A stretch of 64,000 nucleotides of DNA from an uncultured Porphyromonadaceae bacterium (GTDB lineage: Bacteria; Bacteroidota; Bacteroidia; Bacteroidales; Barnesiellaceae): NCBI GenBank assembly GCA_900538555.1, contig UPYI01000001.1:248001-312000 (forward strand), in the 5' to 3' direction. The notes beneath the pieces are model-generated. The model saw only the letters and a list, made by a program, of their open reading frames with translations. It did no database searches and was not told the origin of the DNA. Numbering within the stretch: the first letter of the stretch is position 1; the number at the start of each line of letters is the position of its first letter. A program made the translations under genes and the position numbers. Positions 51,995 through 62,700 of the stretch are shown here, in pieces.

Positions 51995-52534
51995 CTTCTG
52001 CACATTGCATTTTAAACTTTTAGATTTCAACAAATGCTGCGCCTCGGCATAATCAATCCAAGTTTTCTCTTGACCGCTTCTGCTCTCGCTTGCAACCCCC
52101 TTTCGTTTTCCAACCATATCTCAGAAACGTATTGCCTTACAGCATACTGAACTTTGATGCGGGTCGTTCTTAGCCTATCCCGACACCCGATATTTACTTA
52201 TTGTATTTTTAACTAAAACCATACGGTCGGGACAAGGCTGATCGAAGGTATCATCTCCCTACGGCAGAATGACTTCCTGTTGTCTGCCGCAGATGCAACC
52301 ACCCCAAACATACGCCCGGCATACCGAAGATAAAACGAAGAAAAAAGAGGCGGGAAAAAGAAAAAAAATCGGTCTGAGAAAATTTTTCCGGAGAGGTCGG
52401 CATCCGGCACAAAACATTCGTAAATCGTTCATTCGCAAGAGATAGAAAACGCGGGCAAACCGGTATCCGATTTTTTCTCCTCAAAAATGAAAATATTTTA
52501 ATTATCGGCTATTTTAAAATCCAAAATATTGACT
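51995..52534. other. Intergenic region with a lone promoter-hairpin remnant
   Basis: At 52034-52095 is a plus-oriented remnant of the repeat family: CTGCGCCTCGGCATAATCAA, a dyad CAAG-TTTTCT-CTTG at 52059-52072, and CTTCTGCTCTCGCTTGCA, ending where the -7 should be. The remaining 430 bp are AT-rich near the PL1 promoter; I see no gene or RNA. Confidence 0.5.
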
Positions 52535-52542
52535 TATATTTG
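52535..52542 (+). promoter_or_regulatory. Candidate -7 element of the PL1 gene
   Basis: TATATTTG about 210 bp before the start codon, implying a long leader of about 200 nt. No good -33 TTG; no riboswitch recognised in the leader. Confidence 0.45.
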
Positions 52543-52752
52543 AATACCGTATTTCCGGAAACGGAAGATCGGCAGTTTTTTCCACAATAGGAAAATGTTC
52601 TGCCCGGTGCTGTAGAATCTGTTATTCGAATCATACCGAACAGAGAAGTTATTGTATTTTGGCTCTCAAAGCCTCATTGATGTAGAATGTAAATTAACAA
52701 CCTTGAATCGAAAAGCACAGTCTTTCGGTTTAATAACAATTTTTAAAAACTT

Positions 52753-55437
52753 ATGAATAAGAAACGATTATTGGCGTATGTGCTGTTCGCCTTCTCGTTC
52801 TGCGGTTTGGGGATAACCCTCTCTGCCGAAGAGCTTCCGGCATTTCCCGGAGCAGAAGGACACGGACGCTATACGACAGGAGGTCGAGGCGGAGACGTTT
52901 ATCACGTAACTAACTTGAACGACCGTGGAACAGGCAGTCTGAGATATGCCTTGTTACAAAAAGGGAAACGTACCATCGTATTCGATGTTGCCGGTACGAT
53001 CCATTTGGAGAGCGAATTAAAGATCAGCAACGGCGATTTGACAATCGCCGGACAAACGGCTCCGGGCGACGGTATCTGTATCGCCGATTATCCGGTAAAA
53101 ATTTCAGCCAACAACATCATTATCCGTTACCTGCGCTTCCGCATGGGAAACGGTAGCGGACAAGAAGATGACGCGTTGGGCGGATGGGATCGCCAAAACA
53201 TCATCATCGACCACTGCTCGGTAAGTTGGAGCGTGGATGAATGTATGTCGGTGTACGGCTCGGATAACCTGACCGTGCAATGGTGTATCGTTTCGGAAAG
53301 CCTGCGGACTGCCGGACACGGAAAAGGCGCACACGGTTACGGCGGAAACTGGGGCGGAGCCAAAGCCTCGTACCACCACAATCTGATGGCACACCACGAC
53401 AGCCGCTGCCCCCGCTTAGGTCCGAAAGCCGGAACGCAAACACGCGAATACATGGACCTGCGCAACAACGTATTCTACAATTGGTCGGGTAACGGTTGCT
53501 ACGGTGGCGAAGGCATGAAAGTAAACATCGTAAACAACTACTACAAACCGGGACCTGCCACCAAGAGCAGCGCGACTGCCAGCATCGTCCGTTACCGTAT
53601 CGCACAAATCGGCGTTCGCACGGAATCGTATGTAACCAAATATCCCGATTTCGCCCCGATGAAACATGTGTGGGGCAAATACTATATCGACGGCAACGTG
53701 ATGGAAGGCAATTCCACCGTTACCAAAGACAACTGGACAAAAGGGGTTTATGAACAGACACCCAACGACAGTTCGGTAGACAAACTGTTCACCCAGACGA
53801 CGAAAGATACGATCCGCCTATCGGCTCCGCTGGAAACGAACATCGTAACCACCCATACAGCCAAACAGGCTTTGGGTCGGGTGATACTCTATGCCGGCTG
53901 TTCAAAACAGCGCGACATCATCGACCAACGCATCGCCGAAGAGACTGAAATGGGTACGGCAACTTATATCGGCAGCGTATCGTCGGATGCGGCATCGAAA
54001 CCGGGGTTGATCGACCTCCCCGACGATGTAAAACCTGCCGGTGCAGCCAGTGCATGGCCCGAACTGTCGGACGGAGGTGTAGATCCGGCAGACCTGAAAG
54101 ATTCGGATAACGACGGTATACCCGATGTATGGGAAATCGCCAACGGACTGAACCCGAACCGCGCACTCGACGGAAAAGAAACTACCCTCAGTGCCGAAGG
54201 ATATACCAATCTGGAAGTCTATCTGAACAGCTTAGTTGCCGATATTACCGAGCAACAGAATCTGCCGATCGACTACGAACCGATACAATCGACCAATCTG
54301 GAATCGCTGTTGAGCACAGCCAAAGCCGGTGACGTACTGTCGGTAACCAGTGAAACGATCAATAAAGAGCTGACTATCGACAAGAGTGTGACGATACGGG
54401 CTTATCCCGGATTGACCAGGACTCCGGTTCTGGATCGGGTCACTTTCAAAATTACAAACGGCGCAAGCCTGTCGCTGGAAGGTGTCATCTGCTCTTACGA
54501 CCAACCGGGCGCAACCCCGACCGACTCGAAATACCTCATTACTGCCACTACCGGCGAACAGACCATCGACAAGATTTCGTTCAAAGACTGCGAGATCTTC
54601 GGTTACGGGCGAGGTGCCGTACGTGCCGACAATGTCAGCAACATCGCCACCGTAAAAGAACTGATCGTGGACAACTGTATTTTCCACGACATGTGCTACG
54701 CCAGTCCGAACTACTCGGTTCTCGGCTTCTCGGCTTCCAAGTTGCAGAAAGCAACCATCGTAAACAGTTCGTTCTACAACAACGCCGGCGGTGTATTCGT
54801 ACACAATACGCATAAAGACGGTGCTTTGTCGGCCCTTGATTTCACCATGCGCAACGTCACGATACTCAACTGCGGTAGAGACAAGGACGAATCGGATACG
54901 AGCAATGCGGGTCGCGCATCGAACGACATCATCGCTACCGGAGCATTCGACGGTTCGACTTACCTGATCGAGAACTGTATCATCGATGCCCTGCCGTCGA
55001 AAAAAGTAGTTCTGAACAACACGGCTTCGATCCGGAATAGCATGATCACCAACCCTGTTAGCGGAACACTGACAGAAGATACACGTGTAGATTTCTCCAT
55101 TTCTGAAATCGACTATTCGAAATTCAGCATGAAGACCTCTCTGACCGCTACCCCGAACCCCGTTATCGGCGACCCGCGTTGGGAGCTCGGTATTGTCGGA
55201 AGTGTGATCGAACCGGCTGCCGAACATACGATTTCGGTCTATGCCAACGGTAATACGGTATATGTGTACGGATTGGAAAACGGTGCACGAATCGAGGCTT
55301 ATTCTTTCGGCGGCATGTTGCAAGCCGTACAGACCGTATCGGGGCACGAAGCGGAATTGTCGTTACCCGCCGGTTTGTATATCCTGCGTGTCGTATCGGG
55401 CAACAATAGCCACGTAACCAAAGTAAAAATCAGATAA
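52753..55437 (+). CDS. Secreted PL1 pectate lyase with beta-helix module and sorting-type C-terminus
   Basis: An 894-residue secreted polysaccharide lyase expected to cleave polygalacturonate. After a signal peptide (about 1-25) comes a PL1-type right-handed beta-helix (about 28-430). Its marks are FPGAEGHGRYTTGGRGGDVYHVTNLND, IIIDHCSVSWSVDECMSVY and AHHDSRCPRLG. A calcium-binding DSDNDGIPDVWE motif lies near 459-470. A second beta-helix module (about 505-815) shares FxNxGGxxVHxTHxDG-like motifs and IGDPRW with the N-terminus of the next protein. The last 70 residues form a beta domain ending THVTKVKIR-like (HVTKVKIR), resembling type IX sorting domains. First of three pectin genes, each with its own terminator. 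Confidence 0.9.
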   Translation: MNKKRLLAYVLFAFSFCGLGITLSAEELPAFPGAEGHGRYTTGGRGGDVYHVTNLNDRGTGSLRYALLQKGKRTIVFDVAGTIHLESELKISNGDLTIAGQTAPGDGICIADYPVKISANNIIIRYLRFRMGNGSGQEDDALGGWDRQNIIIDHCSVSWSVDECMSVYGSDNLTVQWCIVSESLRTAGHGKGAHGYGGNWGGAKASYHHNLMAHHDSRCPRLGPKAGTQTREYMDLRNNVFYNWSGNGCYGGEGMKVNIVNNYYKPGPATKSSATASIVRYRIAQIGVRTESYVTKYPDFAPMKHVWGKYYIDGNVMEGNSTVTKDNWTKGVYEQTPNDSSVDKLFTQTTKDTIRLSAPLETNIVTTHTAKQALGRVILYAGCSKQRDIIDQRIAEETEMGTATYIGSVSSDAASKPGLIDLPDDVKPAGAASAWPELSDGGVDPADLKDSDNDGIPDVWEIANGLNPNRALDGKETTLSAEGYTNLEVYLNSLVADITEQQNLPIDYEPIQSTNLESLLSTAKAGDVLSVTSETINKELTIDKSVTIRAYPGLTRTPVLDRVTFKITNGASLSLEGVICSYDQPGATPTDSKYLITATTGEQTIDKISFKDCEIFGYGRGAVRADNVSNIATVKELIVDNCIFHDMCYASPNYSVLGFSASKLQKATIVNSSFYNNAGGVFVHNTHKDGALSALDFTMRNVTILNCGRDKDESDTSNAGRASNDIIATGAFDGSTYLIENCIIDALPSKKVVLNNTASIRNSMITNPVSGTLTEDTRVDFSISEIDYSKFSMKTSLTATPNPVIGDPRWELGIVGSVIEPAAEHTISVYANGNTVYVYGLENGARIEAYSFGGMLQAVQTVSGHEAELSLPAGLYILRVVSGNNSHVTKVKIR

Positions 55438-55451
55438 ACAACCTAATATAA

Positions 55452-55488
55452 AGGGAACGCCTCACTTATCGGATATGAGGTGTTCCCT
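55452..55488 (+). terminator. PL1 gene terminator
   Basis: A 13-bp stem (AGGGAACGCCTCA with TGAGGTGTTCCCT, one G-U) and 11-nt loop, followed by CTTTT. Confidence 0.85.
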
Positions 55489-55543
55489 CTTTTCAACTGT
55501 CGAATTTGTAATAATTTATCCAAAATCACTAATCATTTTTATC

Positions 55544-58500
55544 ATGAACAAACAAAAACTTTTCAAAGGGGCTTTGTCCCTGCTGCTTTGCGCCGCGCCT
55601 TTCGGGAAGTCCTTTGCCACAACGGTAAACGATTCGCAAGGGCTTGTCGATGCCGTACAAGCAGCAACCGACGGCGAGACTATCCTGTTGGAAACCGCCA
55701 ATTACACAACCAAATTCAATGTGCCCGGCAACAAAGTAGTGACACTGAAAGCTGCCGAAGGCGCTACTCCTGTATTGAAATTCACCGCTGAAATCAATTC
55801 GGACGGAGAAAACGGAGGTCTGGTATTCGATGGACTGAATATCGAAAACAGCGTAAACTACATCTTCTCGCTCGGTAACCACAACATCCGGGAGATTACA
55901 TTCAGAAACTGCCATATCAAAGCCATGAAACGCGGTCTGTATTCGATCGGCAGCAAAAAGATACTTTCGAAATTCACCATCGACAACTGTATCATCGATG
56001 CAGTGACAGCAACCAGTTACAGCTTTATCTACAACAACGGCGGTACTACCCAAGAGGTAGTGATGACCAACTCCACTTTCTACAACTATCCGAACGAGCA
56101 TTTGTATTGGGCCCGCAGTTACGGACAGTCGTTGGATTTCTCGTTCACCTTTACGAACAACACCGTTTATAAATGGTCGAAAGGAAACTACCGTCTTTGC
56201 CGGATCGAAGAAAACGGCTTTAACGGAACATACGTATTCACCGACAATATTATCGCTGAGCCGTACGTAGCCGGTGCTTCGGTACGAGTGGCGGAAGTTG
56301 CCGGAACCGGAACACTGACTGCCCGGAACAACTTGGTAATCAACTTCGGTGGAGACAACAAATATACCGGAAACAGCCTGACGATGGACGTTCAGGATCT
56401 GGATGCCTCGCAATACGAACTTTCGTTCCCGCAAGCGGACGAAGGCATCTTCTCGATCTACTCGAACAGCCCGCTAGCAACCGCATCGACTACGGGTGGT
56501 CTGATAGGCGACCCCCGCTGGTTAGTACAGGCTTCCACATTCTGGCAGCTGACCACGGGATGTCTGCTCGGCAACGAAGCAACGACAGAAGCCGGTAGCG
56601 TGAACATCGCATCGACAGAAGTCGCCGACGGATCGGAACTGACTATCGTCGCAACCGAGAACTTCGGGTTCCATTTTGTAAAATGGGTAGATGAAACCGG
56701 AGCCGAACTCTCCACTGAAAAGAGCTATACATTCACCGTCAGTGCAGATATGACCGTAAAAGCCGTATTCGAAGCCGTTGAGGTGTACACCTTGAACGTA
56801 AATATCGAAGGCGCACAAGGTTACGGAAATGTAACCATTTCGCCTGCCGGTAAAGACGGTAAATACGAACAATATGAAGCCGGTACGGTAGTTACCCTGA
56901 CCGCTTCGTCCAACAAAGCGATTGCATTCAGCCACTGGGACGAAGGTATCACATCCACAGAATATAACGTGACCATGGATCAAAACCGGACTGTAACAGC
57001 TACGTTCGCCGAAAACGAATACATCGCTGGCTGGGACTTCTCCAACCGCAGCAAAACCGGACCGTATGCCGCCGACTATCTCTCCAATCGAGAAAGCGCT
57101 GCAACCCTGCACGTTTACAAAGCAGACGGATCGGATTCCCGCGGTAAAATCGGCGACCGTTACGACAAGACCGGAGTACAAGTCAATATTTCAGTGGCTG
57201 ATGCCCCCAACCGCGACAGCTATTTCCAAGCCGAATTCTCGACGGTAGGTTACAACAACGTACGCGTATCGTCTTATCTCCTCGCCTACTATTTCAGCTG
57301 GCTGACCCAGAAAGTACAATATGCGGTAGGTGACGGCGAGTTCCAAGACATCCAGTCGTTCGACATCAACGACCGTAGCTGGACAGCCTGCGACGTAACC
57401 CTCCCTGCCGAAGCCAATGGAAAAGAGGTGGTAAAAGTACGTTGGTATCCCGATATGAACGGAGCGAACACCAACAATACGACCGCCGGAAACGAACTGA
57501 TGATCGCCGAAGTATTCATCCTCGCCGATAAAGAAATCATTTCGGACAACGAAGCTCCGGTTTTGGTTTCGTCCGTACCGGCAAACAACGCTACCGGAGC
57601 ATCGGCTACCGGTCAAATCGTCCTGACGTTCGACGAGAAAGTACAGGCAGGTACAGCCAAAGCTACGCTGAACGGAGAAGAAGTGACGCCGAACATCACT
57701 AACCGTACGGTTACCTACGCTTATGCCGGATTGCAATACAGTACAGAATATGAATTCATTCTGCAACCGGGAGCCATCGTCGATATGAGCGACAACGCCT
57801 TCGAAGGCACTACGATCCGGTTCACAACGATGGATCGTCCGGTTCCGGCTTTGAAAGCATTCGATTTCATTGTCGATCCCGAAGCAACTCCGGTAGCCGG
57901 CAAAGTAGGCAATACAATCGAATCGGCATTCGCCGCAGCTCCGAGCAACAGCTCTACCCGCTTCTTCATCTATGTGAAAAACGGAGAATATGAAGAGATC
58001 GTCACTTTGCCCAAAGACAAGAACAAAGTATCATTGATCGGACAAAGCCGCGACGGCGTTATCATCAAAGGTTTGCAAAACGGTATCAAATCGCCGATCG
58101 TAAACATTGCTGGTGCTGACTTCTACGCTGAAAACCTGACCATTCAAAATACACAAGGTATGAACGACGGCGTAGGCGTAGCCATTACGACCGAAGGTGA
58201 AAGAGGGGTGTACAAGAATGTCAGAATGCTTGCATTCCAAGATACGCAAGTAACCGGCGGAAGCCAATATCTCGAAAATTGCGAGATCCACGGTACTGTC
58301 GATTTCATTTGCGGTGGCGGTGACTGCTTCTACGAAAGCTGTCTGCTTTATCTTGAAAACAGAAGCGGCAATGTTATCGTAGCCGGTTCTCAATCGCAAT
58401 CCGAACTGTACGGATATGTATTCAACAACTGTACGATCGACGGAACGGAAAACAACGACGGACAGTACAGTCTCGGTCGCCCGTGGCAAAACTATCCGCG

Positions 58501-59245
58501 TGCCGTATTCCTGAACACAGTCATGAAAGTAGAGCCGCAAACCAAAGGCTGGACCAACATGGGTGCTTTGGCTCCGGCTCTGTACGCCGAATACAACAGC
58601 GTGAGAGAAGACGGATTGATCATTAACCTGTCGAACCGTACCAATGTATTCACCCGTGGAGATGAAACTTTCGTCGGCGACTACAATCCCGTACTGACAG
58701 CCGAAGAAGCGCAAAATTATACTTTGAACAAAGTATTCGGCGAATGGCAACCTGCTTTGGCTACCGAAGCCGTAGCAGCTCCCGCTGCCGCACAAACGCA
58801 AGAATACACGCTGGCATGGGAAGCCGTTCCTTATGCAACGGGCTATGTAATCGTTCGTGACGGAAAAATGATCGCATCGACTACCGATACGCATTTCAAC
58901 GATGCAGATGCATTGGAAAACGGTACATACACCTATACGGTTTACGCCGTTAATGAATTCGGCGGATTGAGCGAAGCCTCCGAACCGGTAGTTATCTCGA
59001 TCGGATCGTCGGTAGAACTGAACGACATGGATCTGATCCGTGTATTCGCCCAGAACGGAACGGTATATGTGAAGAACCTGCCGGCAGGCAGCCATGTAGT
59101 TGCCTCGTACTCGTTCGGCGGCGCATTGGTAAATGAAGTTGCAACAACGGCATCGGAAGTATCGTTCGATATGCCCGCCGGTAACTACATCATCAAAGTC
59201 GTAGCCGGCGAAGGCGTTGCCGTCCGCAAGGTACAGATACGATAA
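55544..59245 (+). CDS. Secreted multi-domain pectin methylesterase (CE8), paralogue A
   Basis: A 1233-residue secreted enzyme removing methyl esters from pectin. Modules in order: signal peptide (start at 55544, MNKKLF-type leader MNKQKLFKGALSLLLCAA); beta-helix module as in the PL1 protein (about 27-310, ending near IGDPRW); two InlB-like beta repeats (about 349-489, FVKWVDE and FSHWDEG); an unassigned beta domain; a Big_5-type Ig domain (about 669-762); the CE8 helix (about 772-1065) with QDTQVTGG, GTVDFICGGG and LGRPWQNYPRAVF holding the catalytic Asp pair and Arg; a fibronectin-like domain; and a C-terminal sorting-type domain ending RKVQIR. It lies 107 bp after the PL1 gene. Confidence 0.9.
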   Translation: MNKQKLFKGALSLLLCAAPFGKSFATTVNDSQGLVDAVQAATDGETILLETANYTTKFNVPGNKVVTLKAAEGATPVLKFTAEINSDGENGGLVFDGLNIENSVNYIFSLGNHNIREITFRNCHIKAMKRGLYSIGSKKILSKFTIDNCIIDAVTATSYSFIYNNGGTTQEVVMTNSTFYNYPNEHLYWARSYGQSLDFSFTFTNNTVYKWSKGNYRLCRIEENGFNGTYVFTDNIIAEPYVAGASVRVAEVAGTGTLTARNNLVINFGGDNKYTGNSLTMDVQDLDASQYELSFPQADEGIFSIYSNSPLATASTTGGLIGDPRWLVQASTFWQLTTGCLLGNEATTEAGSVNIASTEVADGSELTIVATENFGFHFVKWVDETGAELSTEKSYTFTVSADMTVKAVFEAVEVYTLNVNIEGAQGYGNVTISPAGKDGKYEQYEAGTVVTLTASSNKAIAFSHWDEGITSTEYNVTMDQNRTVTATFAENEYIAGWDFSNRSKTGPYAADYLSNRESAATLHVYKADGSDSRGKIGDRYDKTGVQVNISVADAPNRDSYFQAEFSTVGYNNVRVSSYLLAYYFSWLTQKVQYAVGDGEFQDIQSFDINDRSWTACDVTLPAEANGKEVVKVRWYPDMNGANTNNTTAGNELMIAEVFILADKEIISDNEAPVLVSSVPANNATGASATGQIVLTFDEKVQAGTAKATLNGEEVTPNITNRTVTYAYAGLQYSTEYEFILQPGAIVDMSDNAFEGTTIRFTTMDRPVPALKAFDFIVDPEATPVAGKVGNTIESAFAAAPSNSSTRFFIYVKNGEYEEIVTLPKDKNKVSLIGQSRDGVIIKGLQNGIKSPIVNIAGADFYAENLTIQNTQGMNDGVGVAITTEGERGVYKNVRMLAFQDTQVTGGSQYLENCEIHGTVDFICGGGDCFYESCLLYLENRSGNVIVAGSQSQSELYGYVFNNCTIDGTENNDGQYSLGRPWQNYPRAVFLNTVMKVEPQTKGWTNMGALAPALYAEYNSVREDGLIINLSNRTNVFTRGDETFVGDYNPVLTAEEAQNYTLNKVFGEWQPALATEAVAAPAAAQTQEYTLAWEAVPYATGYVIVRDGKMIASTTDTHFNDADALENGTYTYTVYAVNEFGGLSEASEPVVISIGSSVELNDMDLIRVFAQNGTVYVKNLPAGSHVVASYSFGGALVNEVATTASEVSFDMPAGNYIIKVVAGEGVAVRKVQIR

Positions 59246-59265
59246 ACAATAACCTCATAATCGTG

Positions 59266-59299
59266 GAAAGGGACTGTCCGAATGCCGGCAGTCCCTTTC
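59266..59299 (+). terminator. Terminator of methylesterase A
   Basis: A perfect 11-bp stem (GAAAGGGACTG with CAGTCCCTTTC) and 12-nt loop, 21 bp past the stop codon. Confidence 0.85.
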
Positions 59300-59493
59300 T
59301 CGTTTGACTAACCGGAATAAAAGCGGCATGCGGCATCGGGACAAACCAACCAGTCGCACATAAGTACTACATCATTATCCGTTCGGTCCGCAAGTATCAA
59401 AAATTACACGTATTACTGCGCCTCTGCTCTTTTAAAGCGAATTATTACAGCAATGTAAACATAAATTACACATCGTATTTTGACCGTTATTTT
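59300..59493. other. Intergenic region before methylesterase B
   Basis: AT-rich spacer of 190 bp. CTGCGCCTCTGCTC at about 59415 recalls the promoter-hairpin repeat but is too short to call. Nothing else is recognised. Confidence 0.4.
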
Positions 59494-59501
59494 TATCTTT
59501 G
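59494..59501 (+). promoter_or_regulatory. -7 element of methylesterase B
   Basis: TATCTTTG, followed by GTAGAGATG so that ATCT-N6-AGAT forms around it, as in the repeat units. It implies a leader of about 200 nt. No -33 TTTG at the right spacing. Confidence 0.5.
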
Positions 59502-59710
59502 TAGAGATGTAAATTGTGTTTCAACTCTCTGTTTCCGACTTCGGGAATAACAGGATTATACCGAGACACAGCGTTTATTGGAAATGAAACGTTTAAAATA
59601 AAAAAGAGGAATGTTCCGGATCGCCATGTCCGACAAACCATACCATGAATGTTCGTATCACGATTATATCAAAATAAATTATAGTATCACTTTTTAAATT
59701 CAACACTATC

Positions 59711-62700
59711 ATGAAGAATAACAAAAATTTATTCCGGATGTGTGCGGCTTTGCTATTAGGGGCATCCCCCCTGTTTGCGACAGCGCAAACATTCAACAAT
59801 GAAGCGGTTACAGCCACATGGCCTCTTTCGACCGGTGTCATCGAAACCGCAACAGTTTCTTTGGATGGCGCATTCACCAACACCATGTTCGAAATGGGTA
59901 AAGATGTTACCGACAAAGGTCTCAAAGCCTATGGCGGCGTAACATTCAACTGTTTCCAACCGGCATCCAAACAGAGCGGAGCCACTGCCGGTCATGAAAT
60001 TTCGTTCACGCTGACACCGTCGAAAGGTCTGACCTTCACCCCGGGCAACGTAACTTTCAAAGCTATGAAAAACGGAACAGGCGGCGGTATCATCGACGTT
60101 GTCTTTCGTTCTGCCGACGGATCGGAAAGAGAACTCCAAACCGGAATCGAACCGAACCGGAACAACAATAACAACCCGGTAAGCGAATTTACCGTACCGG
60201 TAACGGACGCTACCGCATTGAGCGAAACCTCCACGATCGTATTCTACATCTACAATCTGGATAACAAAAACATCGGTATCAGCGACGTAACTATCGACGG
60301 TACGATCAACGGTACGGCGGCTTCGGTCACCAAATACACCTTGACAACCGGTGCGATGCCGGGTGAAGAAGCCGGAAACGTAACAGTGAAACCTGCCGGT
60401 ACATCCTTCGACGAAGGTACATCCATCACCGTTACTGCCGAACAGAATTTCGGATTCCGTTTCGTAAAATGGGTAGATGAAAACAATACAGAGGTATCGA
60501 CCGCCAATCCCTACACATTCGACATCGCCAAGAACACGACGTTGAATGCCGTATTCGAAGCAGTTACAACTTACGCATTCAGCACCCGTTGTATCAACGA
60601 CTTCGAAATGCCTTTCGGCTCGATCACCTTATCGCCGGAACCGACGAACGGTCGTTACGAAGCCGGAACCGAAGTAACTGTCACAGCCAACGAAACGCCG
60701 GTAGCCCGATTCTGTAACTGGGCTGACGATTTCGAAAACTCGAATCTGACTGTTCCTACCCGTACGGTTACCGTTACGTCCGATATGGAGATCGTAGCCA
60801 ACTATACGATCGAGGACTTCATCGTCGTATTCAATGCCGATAAAGAAGAGGCATACGCCAACCGCGGTTCTTATCCGTTTGCCGCAGCCTACACTTGGGA
60901 CAACGAACGCAATGCCAATGCCTGTGTCGTAAAAGTAAGCGACAATACGGTATTGAAAGGCAACGGAAGCTGTCCGGTAATCCGTCTGCGTAAAAACGCA
61001 GTGACCAGCACGGTCAGCGGATTGTTCATCAACGGCTACCGCAGTACCGATATCGCATTTCAGACTCAATTCTCGACCGTAGGATTTACATCCGCCCGTT
61101 TCACCGGTACGTTGATCGCCAAGAATGCCGCTACCTGCGAATGGCAAGTTCTTTACTCGCTGAACGGAACGGATTTCAATCCGGTGCTGTTCAATGAAGC
61201 TCCGTTGATCATCGAAACCGCAACCAGCGGCGTAAGCGTCGATTTCGACCTGCCGGAAGAAGCGATCGGACAACCGACCGTATTCATCCGCTTTACCGGC
61301 TACGGCGATGCGATTTTCTCGGAAGAGGGAAAATATCCGTTCAACCAGCTCGACGAAGAGAGCGGTCTGAACTACTGTACCAACAGTGAAGCCGGTCTGG
61401 GTAATGTATTCGTGTTCGGTTCTCCGATCATCGAAGATGACAACATCGCTCCCGAAGTAAAAAATATCGCTCCCGCCAACCAAGCGACCGGAGTATCATC
61501 GAGCGGTAAAATCATGATCACGTTCAACGAACGTATCTCCGCCGGATCGGGCGAAGCCGTACTGTCTGCTGCCAATGGCGACAGAATCGTATTGGAACCG
61601 ACCTACGGAAGTTCGTCCGTTTCGTTCCGCTACAACAATCTGGCTTACGCCACTACCTATACGCTGAACATCCCCTCGGGCTATGTAACCGACCGTTCGG
61701 GCAACAATGCTCCGGCTATCGAATCGACGTTCACCGTCATGGAACGCAACAAACCGGCTGCCCGCGTATTCAATGCCATCGTAGACGGCAGTCTGGAAGC
61801 CTCTATCGCTCCGAGTGCCGACGCTATCGGTCAATACAAAACCATACAGGAAGCTATCAACGCCGTTCCGAGCGACAATGCCGCTCCGTGGCTGATCTTC
61901 GTAAAAGAAGGATATTACAATGATCTGAATCATCTGTCGTTCCCGACCGGTAAATACTCCAATGGTACAGACGGCTCGACCGATGCCAGCGAGGATAGCC
62001 GTATCGTATTGGTAAACAAGCCGTTCGTTCACCTGATCGGACAGGATGTAAACAAAGTGACCATCGCCCAAGACCGTGTCAGCGGAGGTGCAGCGACCTA
62101 CCCCGATATGCCGTGGTACAATGTTGCCGAAGGTGCTACTCTGGTTGTTACCGCCAACGATTTCTATTGCGAAAATATCACGATCGACAACGAATGGTGG
62201 ACGAAGAAAAAAGAAGAAGGCCCGCAGGCTCTGGCTCTGTATGTGGAAGCCGACCGCGCCGTATTCAACAACTGCCGCATCCGTTCGTACCAAGATACTT
62301 ATCTGAGTTCGAAAACCGGTAACCAGAACAGCGGTAACCAACAACCGCACTTCTACGACCGTCAGTTCATGAACAACTGCTTTATCGAAGGTGCAGTAGA
62401 CTTTATCTATGGCGGCGGTGACGTTTATTTCGACAACTGTACGCTGAACATCGTTCGCGAAAGCGGAGGTTATATCGTCGCTCCCTGCCACTATGCCGAT
62501 CTGAAAGACCAAGGCGGTAATGTAACGGAAGTCCGTACACGCTACGGCTATGTATTCAAAAACACAACGATTACCGCACCCGCCGGAAAAGAGGCAACTA
62601 CGCAAGTTTACTTCGGTCGTCCCTGGCAAAATGCACCGAAAACCGTATTTATCGACACGGAATGCCGTATAAAGACTTACGACGGTTTGTGGTACTACCG

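Noticed and set aside
51833..52117. Minus-strand 94-codon frame after the prolyl oligopeptidase gene
   Set aside because: It spans a terminator hairpin and a repeat remnant, with no recognisable protein pattern.
52550..52752. Riboswitch in the PL1 leader
   Set aside because: I could match no known aptamer core; only ordinary AT-rich leader sequence is visible.
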